Translations under genes and position numbers: made by a program
Assembly: GCA_030151985.1 (NCBI GenBank)
Contig: JASLDZ010000388.1
Span: 1-5,068 of the forward strand
From: Caulobacteraceae bacterium
GTDB lineage: Bacteria; Pseudomonadota; Alphaproteobacteria; Caulobacterales; Caulobacteraceae
Direction: 5' to 3'
DNA length: 5,068 nucleotides
In this document: positions 1 to 5,068 of the stretch, piece by piece
Position numbering within the stretch: the first letter of the stretch is position 1
How the letters are laid out: the number at the start of each line of letters is the position of its first letter
Notes under the pieces: generated by a model
The model's database searches: none
Told to the model about the DNA's origin: nothing
What the model saw: only the letters and a program-made list of their open reading frames with translations

Positions 1-408
1 GACGAGGTCGTCCGGCCCGATCTCCACCCGGGGGTCGAAGGCGTGGCGGTCGCTGTCGTAGCGGATGTTCTGCAGGCTGTCGGGCGTGTCGGTGCGCGTG
101 CCCCACACGCCCGCGTCGCCCCCGTCCGCCTTGTAGGCGACGCGCGTCCAGACCACCGGCATCCCCTTGGACCGGGCGAGGGCGGAGATGCGGTTCACAT
201 GCGCGATCTGGTCGGGATCGGTGACGTAGGCGGTCTTCGGGAACAGGTCGGGGCGGGTGTAGGCCTGCTGGAAATCCACGTTCACCACCGCCGACCGCTC
301 GCCGAAGCCGAAGCGCGCGCGGGCGGGGTTGGCCTTCACCGCCGCGTAGAGCTCGCGAGCGGTCTTCTCCTCGCGGACCATGGTGGGCTCGAAGCGCAGG
401 TCGGGCAC
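1..408 (-). CDS. Isochorismatase-superfamily cysteine hydrolase, N-terminal part (runs off left edge)
   Basis: The first 136 codons are visible and the gene continues past position 1 in frame. The protein looks like the N-carbamoylsarcosine amidase / maleamate amidase branch of the isochorismatase superfamily, cytosolic enzymes that hydrolyse C-N bonds with an Asp-Lys-Cys triad. Seen: a strand with the nucleophile-assisting Asp (AVVNVDFQQAYT, Asp at about residue 45), a helix, the strand MPVVWTRVAYK (about 83-93), then GVWGTRTDTPD and FDPRVEIGPDDLV, which in this family lies just before the catalytic Lys. The Lys and Cys fall outside the window, so activity cannot be verified. The start is a GTG preceded by AGGAG at 6 nt spacing; an in-frame ATG nine codons later has no better ribosome binding site. 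A 112-nt gap with an operator-like palindrome separates it from the regulator gene upstream, so it may have its own promoter. The family is fairly sure; the substrate is unknown. Confidence 0.85.
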   Translation of the reverse strand, partial: MPDLRFEPTMVREEKTARELYAAVKANPARARFGFGERSAVVNVDFQQAYTRPDLFPKTAYVTDPDQIAHVNRISALARSKGMPVVWTRVAYKADGGDAGVWGTRTDTPDSLQNIRYDSDRHAFDPRVEIGPDDLV

Positions 409-414
409 GGCGGT

Positions 415-419
415 CTCCT
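415..419 (-). promoter_or_regulatory. Ribosome binding site deciding the GTG start of the hydrolase
   Basis: The minus strand reads AGGAG followed by ACCGCC and then GTG. This is a near-perfect Shine-Dalgarno core at 6 nt spacing. It supports a GTG start at position 408 over the internal ATG at 381. The ATG codons slightly upstream (first bases at 422 and 431) are out of frame. Confidence 0.7.
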
Positions 420-488
420 CATCAGCCCCATCGCGGCGGGCGTCGGCGCGCTGTTGTCGCCTCGCTCCGCCCCGACCTCACCTGATCT

Positions 489-503
489 ATGGCTATACCA
501 TTT
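489..503 (-). promoter_or_regulatory. Candidate GntR/HutC-type operator overlapping a possible promoter of the hydrolase gene
   Basis: The minus strand reads AAATGGTATAGCCAT, with inverted arms ATGG and CCAT around a 5-nt centre. It resembles the TGGTATA-type half-sites (TGGTATAGACCA style) known for HutC-subfamily GntR regulators such as PhnF, NagR/YvoA and DasR. The same ten bases AAATGGTATA recur at 5045-5054 and nowhere else that I found in the window. In this orientation TGGTATAGC could also act as an extended -10 element (TGn then TATAGC) driving the hydrolase, about 80 nt before its start. No convincing -35 is visible. Binding by the regulator at 521-1384 is inferred. Confidence 0.5.
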
Positions 504-517
504 GCCTGCGCGGGCAA
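502..517 (-). other. Small hairpin after the regulator stop codon; weak terminator at best
   Basis: The arms TTGCC and GGCAA enclose a 6-nt loop, starting 3 nt after the TAG stop of the GntR gene. There is no U-tract after the stem, since the transcript continues AATGG, so an intrinsic terminator is poorly supported. It abuts and slightly overlaps the operator-like palindrome and might instead be a transcript-end stabiliser or chance structure. Confidence 0.25.
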
Positions 518-520
518 GCG

Positions 521-1384
521 CTAGGAGTCGTCGGCGCGCCGGTTCTCGGCCGGACCTCGCAGGGCGTCGTTGCGCACGTGGTACTGGAAGCGGTCGGGCC
601 GGTACCAACCGTGGATCAGCTGCACCACGCGCCCGCCGGCGTCGCGCATCACGCGCTCGATCTTGAGCAGCGGGGCCGACGCGCCGACGCCTAGCGCCGA
701 GGCGACCTGCGGCTCGGCCGCCACCGCGGTGATCCACTGCTCCGCCTCCGCCGGCGTCGCCCCGGCGCGTTCGAGCAGCGTCAGGAAGGGGGTGCTGGCG
801 AGGTCGCGCTCGGTGTAGTGCGCGGCGATCGCGGCGGGGGTGTAGGTGACGAGGTAGGACAGGGGCTCGCCCTCCAGCCGCCGGCGGCGCACGACCCGCT
901 GCAGCGCCGCCTCCGCCGCCAGGCCCATCTGTCCGGCCACGCCCGCGCCGCCCGCCGACACGCCGGTCGACTCCAGGAGCTCGATCTCCGTCACCAGCCC
1001 CATCTGGTGCAGGCTCTGCAGCAGCTCGTCGAAGGAGCTGCGCACCACCGGCGCGGTCGGGCGGCCGATGATCTGGGTGCCGCGCCCCCGGTGACGGCTG
1101 ACCAGGCCGTCCGCCGCCAGCTCGTTCAGCGCCCGCTTCACCGTGATGCGCGAGACGGCGAACAGCTTGGCCAGCGCCTGCTCGCCGGGCAGCAGCGCGT
1201 CGGGCGGGAAGGCGCCCTCGCGGATGACGCCGCGCAGCACAAGGTAGATCTGGTGGTACAGGGGCGCGGGCAGCGCCTCGTCGAGCAGGGCGGGGGTCAG
1301 CCGCGCGGCCCAGCGCGCTTCGAGCGACGCCTCCGCGAGCGCGGAGGGCTGAGGGTCGGTCCGAAGGGGAGCGGCGGAGCTCAT
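521..1384 (-). CDS. GntR-family transcriptional regulator, HutC subfamily (wHTH + UTRA)
   Basis: A 287-residue cytosolic DNA-binding repressor or activator. Residues about 41-108 form the GntR winged helix-turn-helix: PLYHQIYLVLRGVIREG leads into LLPGEQALAKLFAVSRITVK, then ALNELAADGLVSRHRGRGT, where the wing ends. Residues about 115-268 match the UTRA ligand-binding fold, with VVRRRRLEGEPLSYLVTYTP and the late strand LLKIERVMRDAGGRVVQLIHGWYRPDRFQY typical of HutC-type sensors of small effectors. About 35 residues precede the DNA-binding domain, longer than usual for the subfamily. An in-frame TAG four codons before the ATG rules out a further upstream start; AGGA lies 7 nt before the ATG. It follows the dehydrogenase gene by 43 nt and ends in TAG. 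The AAATGGTATA sites at 494-503 and 5045-5054 are its likely targets, implying local and autogenous control if the receptor operon reads through into it. The effector is unknown. Confidence 0.93.
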   Translation of the reverse strand: MSSAAPLRTDPQPSALAEASLEARWAARLTPALLDEALPAPLYHQIYLVLRGVIREGAFPPDALLPGEQALAKLFAVSRITVKRALNELAADGLVSRHRGRGTQIIGRPTAPVVRSSFDELLQSLHQMGLVTEIELLESTGVSAGGAGVAGQMGLAAEAALQRVVRRRRLEGEPLSYLVTYTPAAIAAHYTERDLASTPFLTLLERAGATPAEAEQWITAVAAEPQVASALGVGASAPLLKIERVMRDAGGRVVQLIHGWYRPDRFQYHVRNDALRGPAENRRADDS

Positions 1385-1427
1385 CGCCTCGTCCTACACC
1401 GGCCGGCGGATCGGGACGAACCCGGCG

Positions 1428-2270
1428 TCAGTGCGGCTCCTCGCCCCCCGACACGTTCATCGACTCCGCGGTGATGTAGCCCGCCTCGTCGGAGCACAGG
1501 AAGGCGACGGCCGAGGCGGTGTCCTCCACCAGGCCCGGCCGGCCCATCGGGATGCGCGCGGCCATGGCGGCCATGTAGCCCGCGACGTCGGCGTGGCCCG
1601 TGACCTTGGCGAAGTAGTCGTTCTGCCACGCGCCCAGCCCCGTCGTGACGTGGTTGGGACAGACGTTGTTGACGGTGATCCCCAGCGGCCCGAGCTCGAT
1701 CGCCGCCGATCGCACCAGCCCCACCAGCGCGTGCTTGGAGGCGGTGTAGGCCTGGGCGTGGGGGAAGCCGGACTTCGCCGCCTGGCTCGCGATGTTGACG
1801 ATCCGCCCGCCCCGCCCCTGCGCCGCCATGACCTCGGCCGCGACGCGCAGGCCGTGGAAGGCCCCGGTGAGGTTGACGTCGATCACCGCCTTCCAGTCGG
1901 CGGGCGAGATCTCCAGCAGCGGCTTCATGATGTAGCCGATGCCGGCGTTGTTGACCCAGATGTCCAGCCCGCCGCCGTGGTCGACGGCGTGGCGGGCCAG
2001 CGCCTGCACCTCGCCATAGTCGCGCACGTCGCAGGGGCAGGTGGAGGCGGACAGGCCCTCGGCGCGGAAGGCGGCGGCCAGCGCGTCCATGGCCGACTGG
2101 TCGCCGATCATGCCGGCGGGGGTGGCGGCGTCCTTGGCGTGGCCGATGTCGGAGATCACGACGTGCGCGCCTTCCCGCGCCAGCCGGTGCGCGATCGCGG
2201 CCCCCAGCCCGCCGGCGCGCCCCGAGCCGGTGACGACGGCGGTCTTTCCGGCGAAGCGGAGCGCGGTCAT
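1428..2270 (-). CDS. Short-chain dehydrogenase/reductase (classical SDR), probably NAD(H)-linked
   Basis: A 280-residue Rossmann-fold oxidoreductase that should interconvert a secondary alcohol and a ketone in the cytosol. Motifs in order: cofactor loop TGSGRAGGLG at 14-23, Asp41 at the end of the second strand (VVISD), which favours NAD(H) over NADP(H), NNAG at 107-110, Asn133 in DVNLTG, catalytic Ser162, and Tyr175-x3-Lys179 (YTASK). The C-terminus MNVSGGEEPH has the usual VxGG ending. The full catalytic tetrad is present. The glycine loop is two residues longer than the usual TGxxxGxG, and the common CPG after the active site reads CPN (204-206). The ATG overlaps the stop of the preceding small gene as ATGA, so translational coupling is likely; only a GAGG one nucleotide before the ATG is seen as its own ribosome site. 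Length is ordinary for the family. The substrate cannot be named from sequence. Confidence 0.95.
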   Translation of the reverse strand: MTALRFAGKTAVVTGSGRAGGLGAAIAHRLAREGAHVVISDIGHAKDAATPAGMIGDQSAMDALAAAFRAEGLSASTCPCDVRDYGEVQALARHAVDHGGGLDIWVNNAGIGYIMKPLLEISPADWKAVIDVNLTGAFHGLRVAAEVMAAQGRGGRIVNIASQAAKSGFPHAQAYTASKHALVGLVRSAAIELGPLGITVNNVCPNHVTTGLGAWQNDYFAKVTGHADVAGYMAAMAARIPMGRPGLVEDTASAVAFLCSDEAGYITAESMNVSGGEEPH

Positions 2271-2578
2271 GCCTCGGGCAGGGGCTCGGTGGTCAGGAAG
2301 GTCACGTCGGCGATCGCCTGGAACTCGGCGGCGACCTTCTGCATGACCTCGGTGGCCACGTCGCGGCCGAAGGCGTCCATGTCGGCCACGTCGATGATCT
2401 CGATGTAGCGGTAGGGCGGCGGGATCTGAGCGCCCATGACGCCGGTGACCCGCATGACCTCGAACCCCGCGATCGAGCCCAGCGCTCGGACGGTCGGGAT
2501 GTCGGTGTCGCGGGCCCAGGCCTCGTAGCGCTCGGGCGTGACGCCGGGCTTCAGGTTGAACAGGGCGACGAGGCGCAT
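2267..2578 (-). CDS. RedY/HapK-like small protein, dimeric alpha/beta-barrel type
   Basis: A 103-residue protein with the pattern of the HapK/RedY family, named after small proteins in prodigiosin-type pigment clusters and related in fold to ferredoxin-like dimeric barrels such as EthD. Seen: first strand MRLVALFNLKPGV, helix PERYEAWARDTDIPTVRAL, second strand GFEVMRVTG, then PPPYRYIEIIDVADMDAFGRDV, and a last strand ADVTFLTTEPL. There is no signal peptide or membrane segment. Family members are poorly characterised biochemically; an enzyme or binding role on a small organic molecule is inference. A GGAG lies 8 nt before the ATG. It starts 15 nt after the receptor stop and its TGA overlaps the dehydrogenase ATG by four bases, so it is a core member of this operon and probably stoichiometrically tied to the dehydrogenase. 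No prodigiosin genes are visible, so a pigment role is not suggested. Confidence 0.8.
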   Translation of the reverse strand: MRLVALFNLKPGVTPERYEAWARDTDIPTVRALGSIAGFEVMRVTGVMGAQIPPPYRYIEIIDVADMDAFGRDVATEVMQKVAAEFQAIADVTFLTTEPLPEA

Positions 2579-2593
2579 GACGCGGTCTCCGAA

Positions 2594-4921
2594 CTAGAAG
2601 GTGTAGCTCACCCGCACGCCCCATGTCCCCGGCACGTTGTAGTACTTGTACCCGAAAAGATAGGTCGTGCCGTAGTCTTCCATCGTGCAGTTCTTGCACT
2701 CGGCGGTGATTGAGATCGGCATCTTGTCCAGCTTCAGCGTCAGGCCGAGGTCGAGCAGGGCGCGCGAGGGGTCGAGCCCGGGCTGGGTGCCGGCGGTGCC
2801 GACGAACTCCCGCGCCGTCCATTGCACGCCCACCTTGGGCGTCAGGGTGTAGCCCGGCATGACGATGTCGTACTCGCCCGCGACGGCGACGTTCAGCGGC
2901 GGGGTGTAGGTCGGGTCGGACAGGTCGCCGTTCAGGCGCACGATGCCGGTGCCGCAGCTGGGATTGCCCGCACCGGGCGCCGCGGCGCAGGCCGCCTGCT
3001 GGCCGCGCACCGTGTCGCTGGCGCCGAAGTACAGAGACCGGAGAAGACCGACGTTGCTGGTCAGCGTCAGGTGTTCGATGGGCTTCCAGGTGATGTCGAA
3101 CTCCGCCCCATAGGTCTCGACGCTGGCGGCGTTGGTGGTCACGAACATGCCCGCCGAGGCGAGGTCGGACAGGAGCTGGTAGTCGTCGACGTTGGCGTAG
3201 AAGAAGGTGCCGTTCACCCGTAGCTTGCGGTCTGGCGTCTCGGAGCGGAAGCCGGTCTCGTAGGACCAGACCTTCTCGGGCCCGAAGTCGTTGAAGGTCT
3301 GCGCGCTGAACGCCAGCCCGTTCCAGCCGCCGCCCTGGAAGCCGCGCGTGGCCGAGGCGAAGGCCATCACCTGCGGGGTGAACTGGTACTGCACGGCGAA
3401 GCGCGGGGTGAACTGGTCGGTCGACAGGCGGGTGCGGTAGCCGGCGGCCTGGATGTCCTCGGTGGTGAAGCCCAGACCCGGGACGTTCGGCGCGGCGAGC
3501 AGGCTCTTGATCTCGTGCGTGAACCGACCGCCGAGCGTGAAGGACAGCTTGTCGGTGACCTTGAAGTCGCCCTGCGCGTAGGCGGCCTCCGAAATCGTCT
3601 GGTTCTTGGTGTACTCGTCGCCGAACGGGGCCGGAAAATACGGGATCCCGAACAGGCCGCCGAGGTTGCCGGCCGCGCCGAAGTTGTTCCGGTTGGTCTC
3701 GAAGAGGTAGAAGGCGCCGACCGTGTAGGTGAGGTACTGGTCGAGCGTTCCGGTGAACTTCACCTCCTGCGAGTACTGGTAGCTCTTCAGCTGCTGCGCC
3801 AGGGTGAACTGGCCGATGGGCGAGCCGGCATCGTAGGCGATGGGGCCGAAGTCGGCGTCCGGGAAGTCCACGGCGGTGGACTGCGACACGCCGCGGAAGC
3901 CGGAGATCAGGTTCAGCGTGCCCGCGTCGAACTTGAGCTGCAGGTTGGACACCGCACCGTAGCTGCGGACGAGGACGCCCTGCCCCAGCCGCCCCTTCGC
4001 GCCGGACAGGAACGGCTCCAGCGCCCCCGGCTGACTGCTGAAGCCGCTGTAGTTGATGCGGTTGCTGCCGTTGGCGCCGTCGCCGTCCGGGAAGTTGAGG
4101 AGGTTGGCGCCGTCGTTCTGCTGGTAGTCGGCCGCCAGGTTCCACTCCACGTTCGGCATCGCCTTCGGCAGGATGCGGAAGGCCTCGCGCACCCCCCAGT
4201 TATGGTTGTCGTTCAGCGTCTCGTGGGTGGTGACGTTCCTCACGTAGCCGTCGTCGGTCAGGCCGTAGACCGAGGTGCTGGTCAGGAACTGGTCGTTGAC
4301 CGGCAGGTCGACCGAGGCCCGCCCGGAGAAGGCGTCGTATGAGCCGTACCCCGCCTCGACATAGCCGCCGAAGGTGGGCTTGGGCTTCTCCAGCGTCACC
4401 AGGATCGCGCCGCCGGTGGAGTTGCGGCCGAACAGGGTGCCCTGCGGTCCGCGCAGCACCTGCACCGAATCCACGCCGAACAGGGCGAAGTTGTTGGCGT
4501 TCTGGCGGGCGATGTAGATGTCGTCGACATAGGTGCCGACCTGCGGCTCGAAGGTCGGGAACGACTGCGTCTGCCCGAGCCCCCGGATATAGTAGACGTT
4601 CGCCGACGCCTGGCCGACGTTCTGGCTGGCGAAGAGGTTCGGCACCACCCGGCCCAGGTCCAGCGTGGACGTCACCTGTTGCGCGGCCAGCGACTCGTTC
4701 GAGAGGCTGGTGACCGCGATCGGCACGTTCTGCAGGTTCTGCGAGCGCCGCTGCGCGGTGACGACCACCTCGTCCAGCTGCGCGGAGTTCGCGGCGGCGT
4801 CGCCCTGGCCGGCCGGAGCGGGCTGGGCGGCGGGGGCGGTCTGGGCCCGCGCGGAGCCGGCGGCCGCGATCGCCGCCAGAGAGACGCCCGCGCAGACGAG
4901 AAGACGGGTGTGGCTGGACAT
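2594..4921 (-). CDS. TonB-dependent outer-membrane receptor
   Basis: A 775-residue outer-membrane active transporter that would take up a substrate using energy from TonB-ExbB-ExbD. Residues 1-26 form a Sec signal peptide (basic start, hydrophobic core, ARA before Gln27). A low-complexity Ala/Pro/Gln stretch leads to the TonB-box-like DEVVVTAQRR at 50-59. The plug spans about 60-180, with VPIAVTSLS, YYIRGLG, YVDDIYI and the family signature VQVLRGPQGTLFGRNSTGGA. The rest is a beta-barrel ending in WGVRVSYTF, with the expected C-terminal Phe for Bam-dependent insertion. Length is typical. There is no N-terminal secretin/STN signalling domain, so sigma/anti-sigma signalling is unlikely. Two Cys pairs stand out: one in a predicted loop (ACAAAPGAGNPSCG) and ECKNC at 741-745 near the end. 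The ATG follows GAGGGG at 5 nt spacing. It heads the operon with the HapK-like, SDR and GntR genes. The substrate is unknown; plant- or lignin-derived compounds are common for this receptor style, but nothing here specifies one. Confidence 0.96.
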   Translation of the reverse strand: MSSHTRLLVCAGVSLAAIAAAGSARAQTAPAAQPAPAGQGDAAANSAQLDEVVVTAQRRSQNLQNVPIAVTSLSNESLAAQQVTSTLDLGRVVPNLFASQNVGQASANVYYIRGLGQTQSFPTFEPQVGTYVDDIYIARQNANNFALFGVDSVQVLRGPQGTLFGRNSTGGAILVTLEKPKPTFGGYVEAGYGSYDAFSGRASVDLPVNDQFLTSTSVYGLTDDGYVRNVTTHETLNDNHNWGVREAFRILPKAMPNVEWNLAADYQQNDGANLLNFPDGDGANGSNRINYSGFSSQPGALEPFLSGAKGRLGQGVLVRSYGAVSNLQLKFDAGTLNLISGFRGVSQSTAVDFPDADFGPIAYDAGSPIGQFTLAQQLKSYQYSQEVKFTGTLDQYLTYTVGAFYLFETNRNNFGAAGNLGGLFGIPYFPAPFGDEYTKNQTISEAAYAQGDFKVTDKLSFTLGGRFTHEIKSLLAAPNVPGLGFTTEDIQAAGYRTRLSTDQFTPRFAVQYQFTPQVMAFASATRGFQGGGWNGLAFSAQTFNDFGPEKVWSYETGFRSETPDRKLRVNGTFFYANVDDYQLLSDLASAGMFVTTNAASVETYGAEFDITWKPIEHLTLTSNVGLLRSLYFGASDTVRGQQAACAAAPGAGNPSCGTGIVRLNGDLSDPTYTPPLNVAVAGEYDIVMPGYTLTPKVGVQWTAREFVGTAGTQPGLDPSRALLDLGLTLKLDKMPISITAECKNCTMEDYGTTYLFGYKYYNVPGTWGVRVSYTF

Positions 4922-4928
4922 CGGTTCC

Positions 4929-4966
4929 CCTCGCAGTCCTGTGCCGGACCGCTGCGATGTGCGAGG
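4929..4966 (-). promoter_or_regulatory. Leader hairpin that would pair with the receptor ribosome binding site
   Basis: In the minus-strand transcript a perfect 7-bp inverted repeat, CCUCGCA (4966-4960) and UGCGAGG (4935-4929), brackets an inner GUCC/GGAC stem with a 6-nt GGCACA loop. The 3' arm includes GAGG, the core of the Shine-Dalgarno sequence of the receptor. An overlapping alternative pairing, CGCAG (4956-4952) with CUGCG (4936-4932) plus UCC/GGA, would leave most of the GAGGGG free. The two structures exclude each other, so a translational switch is possible. In GC-rich DNA such pairing can also arise by chance. Confidence 0.4.
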
Positions 4967-4995
4967 CGCCCCTCACCGTCGCTTTGCTCGTCCGG

Positions 4996-5041
4996 ATTGT
5001 ATCCAGAACCTAGTCGGAAGGCGGTTTTCCGCGCCTGTCAA
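4996..5041 (-). promoter_or_regulatory. Possible promoter elements upstream of the receptor operon
   Basis: On the minus strand a perfect TTGACA (5041-5036) sits 3 nt after the operator-like site, and GATACAAT, with a TACAAT -10-like hexamer (5001-4996), lies 34 nt further on. The two are too far apart to form one sigma-70 promoter, and 17-18 nt after TTGACA there is no good -10 (TCCGAC). Either the -10 is degenerate, as is common in alphaproteobacteria, or the TACAAT uses a weak -35. Between them is an imperfect inverted repeat at 5019-5036 (AGG-CG-CGG, AAAA, CCG-CCT). The leader from here to the ATG is about 75-95 nt. Confidence 0.35.
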
Positions 5042-5044
5042 CGG

Positions 5045-5057
5045 AAATGGTATACAT
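5045..5057 (+). promoter_or_regulatory. Second AAATGGTATA operator-like site, overlapping a possible outward promoter
   Basis: The plus strand reads AAATGGTATACAT and shares its first ten bases exactly with the site at 494-503. It contains the 6-bp palindrome GTATAC. Placed 3 nt before the TTGACA of the receptor operon, it fits an operator for the GntR regulator. On the plus strand TGGTATACA is also a good extended -10 (TGn then TATACA), which would drive a gene to the right of the window, with the site lying inside that promoter. No clear -35 is seen at 16-18 nt. Binding by the local regulator is inferred from sequence similarity. Confidence 0.5.
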
Positions 5058-5068
5058 CTATGTCCTTT

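Noticed and set aside
43..666. A 207-codon plus-strand frame across the left end
   Set aside because: It crosses the regulatory gap and runs antisense to both the hydrolase and the regulator genes; the protein is Arg/Ala-rich without any motif.
1399..1406. Perfect palindrome CCGGCCGG in the 43-nt gap between the dehydrogenase and regulator genes
   Set aside because: Short, pure-GC palindromes are frequent at this base composition; there is no U-tract for a terminator and no similarity to the AAATGGTATA sites.
1431..2408. A 325-codon open frame on the plus strand, antisense to the dehydrogenase and HapK-like genes
   Set aside because: The translation is rich in Val, Arg, Gly and Asp with no recognisable domain. 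High-GC coding DNA often leaves long open antisense frames.
2271..4145. A minus-strand reading frame open from 4145 that runs into the dehydrogenase and would give a 905-residue fusion
   Set aside because: The upstream part is an Arg/Pro/Gly-rich translation of the receptor and HapK-like genes in the wrong frame. Only the last 280 residues, from the ATG at 2270, have real SDR motifs.
3515..4342. A 275-codon plus-strand frame, and a 258-codon minus-strand frame at 4200-4976, both within the receptor region
   Set aside because: Both overlap a well-supported TonB receptor in other frames, show no domain, and have the composition of GC-rich shadows.
1..5068. Search for tRNA, rRNA, CRISPR repeats, insertion-sequence ends, attachment sites or phage genes
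   Set aside because: No cloverleaf, repeat array, terminal inverted repeats, transposase or phage-like protein was seen. Coding sequence fills nearly the whole window with uniform composition.

Overview
The window is high-GC, tightly packed DNA, and every supported gene lies on the minus strand, so the biological reading order runs from the right edge to the left. A TonB-dependent outer-membrane receptor of the plug-plus-barrel type, together with an SDR, a RedY/HapK-like small protein and a GntR/UTRA regulator, suggests a Gram-negative alphaproteobacterium. Caulobacterales (Caulobacter, Phenylobacterium, Brevundimonas) or Sphingomonadales are the best fits. That placement is inferred from protein style and base composition; no phylogenetic marker is present.

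Layout in transcription order: (i) 4922-5068, a regulatory region with an operator-like AAATGGTATA site, a possible -35 element, and a leader hairpin that would pair with the receptor's ribosome binding site. (ii) 2594-4921, a TonB-dependent receptor. (iii) 2267-2578, a 103-residue RedY/HapK-like protein, 15 nt downstream. (iv) 1428-2270, a short-chain dehydrogenase whose start overlaps the previous stop as ATGA. (v) 521-1384, a GntR-family HutC/UTRA-type regulator, 43 nt further on. (vi) 409-520, a 112-nt gap with a second AAATGGTATA site, here part of an ATGG-N5-CCAT palindrome. (vii) 1-408, the N-terminal half of an isochorismatase-superfamily hydrolase that runs off the left edge.

Together the genes look like a substrate-responsive uptake and catabolism module. 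The receptor would import a compound across the outer membrane, the dehydrogenase and hydrolase would modify it, the HapK-like protein has an undefined accessory or enzymatic role, and the regulator would sense the substrate or a metabolite. The substrate cannot be read from the sequence. The strongest regulatory clue is that the same 10-bp word occurs only twice in the window, both times between genes: once ahead of the receptor operon and once ahead of the hydrolase. It resembles the TGGTATA half-site of HutC-type GntR repressors. No RNA gene, CRISPR array, insertion sequence or other mobile element was seen.
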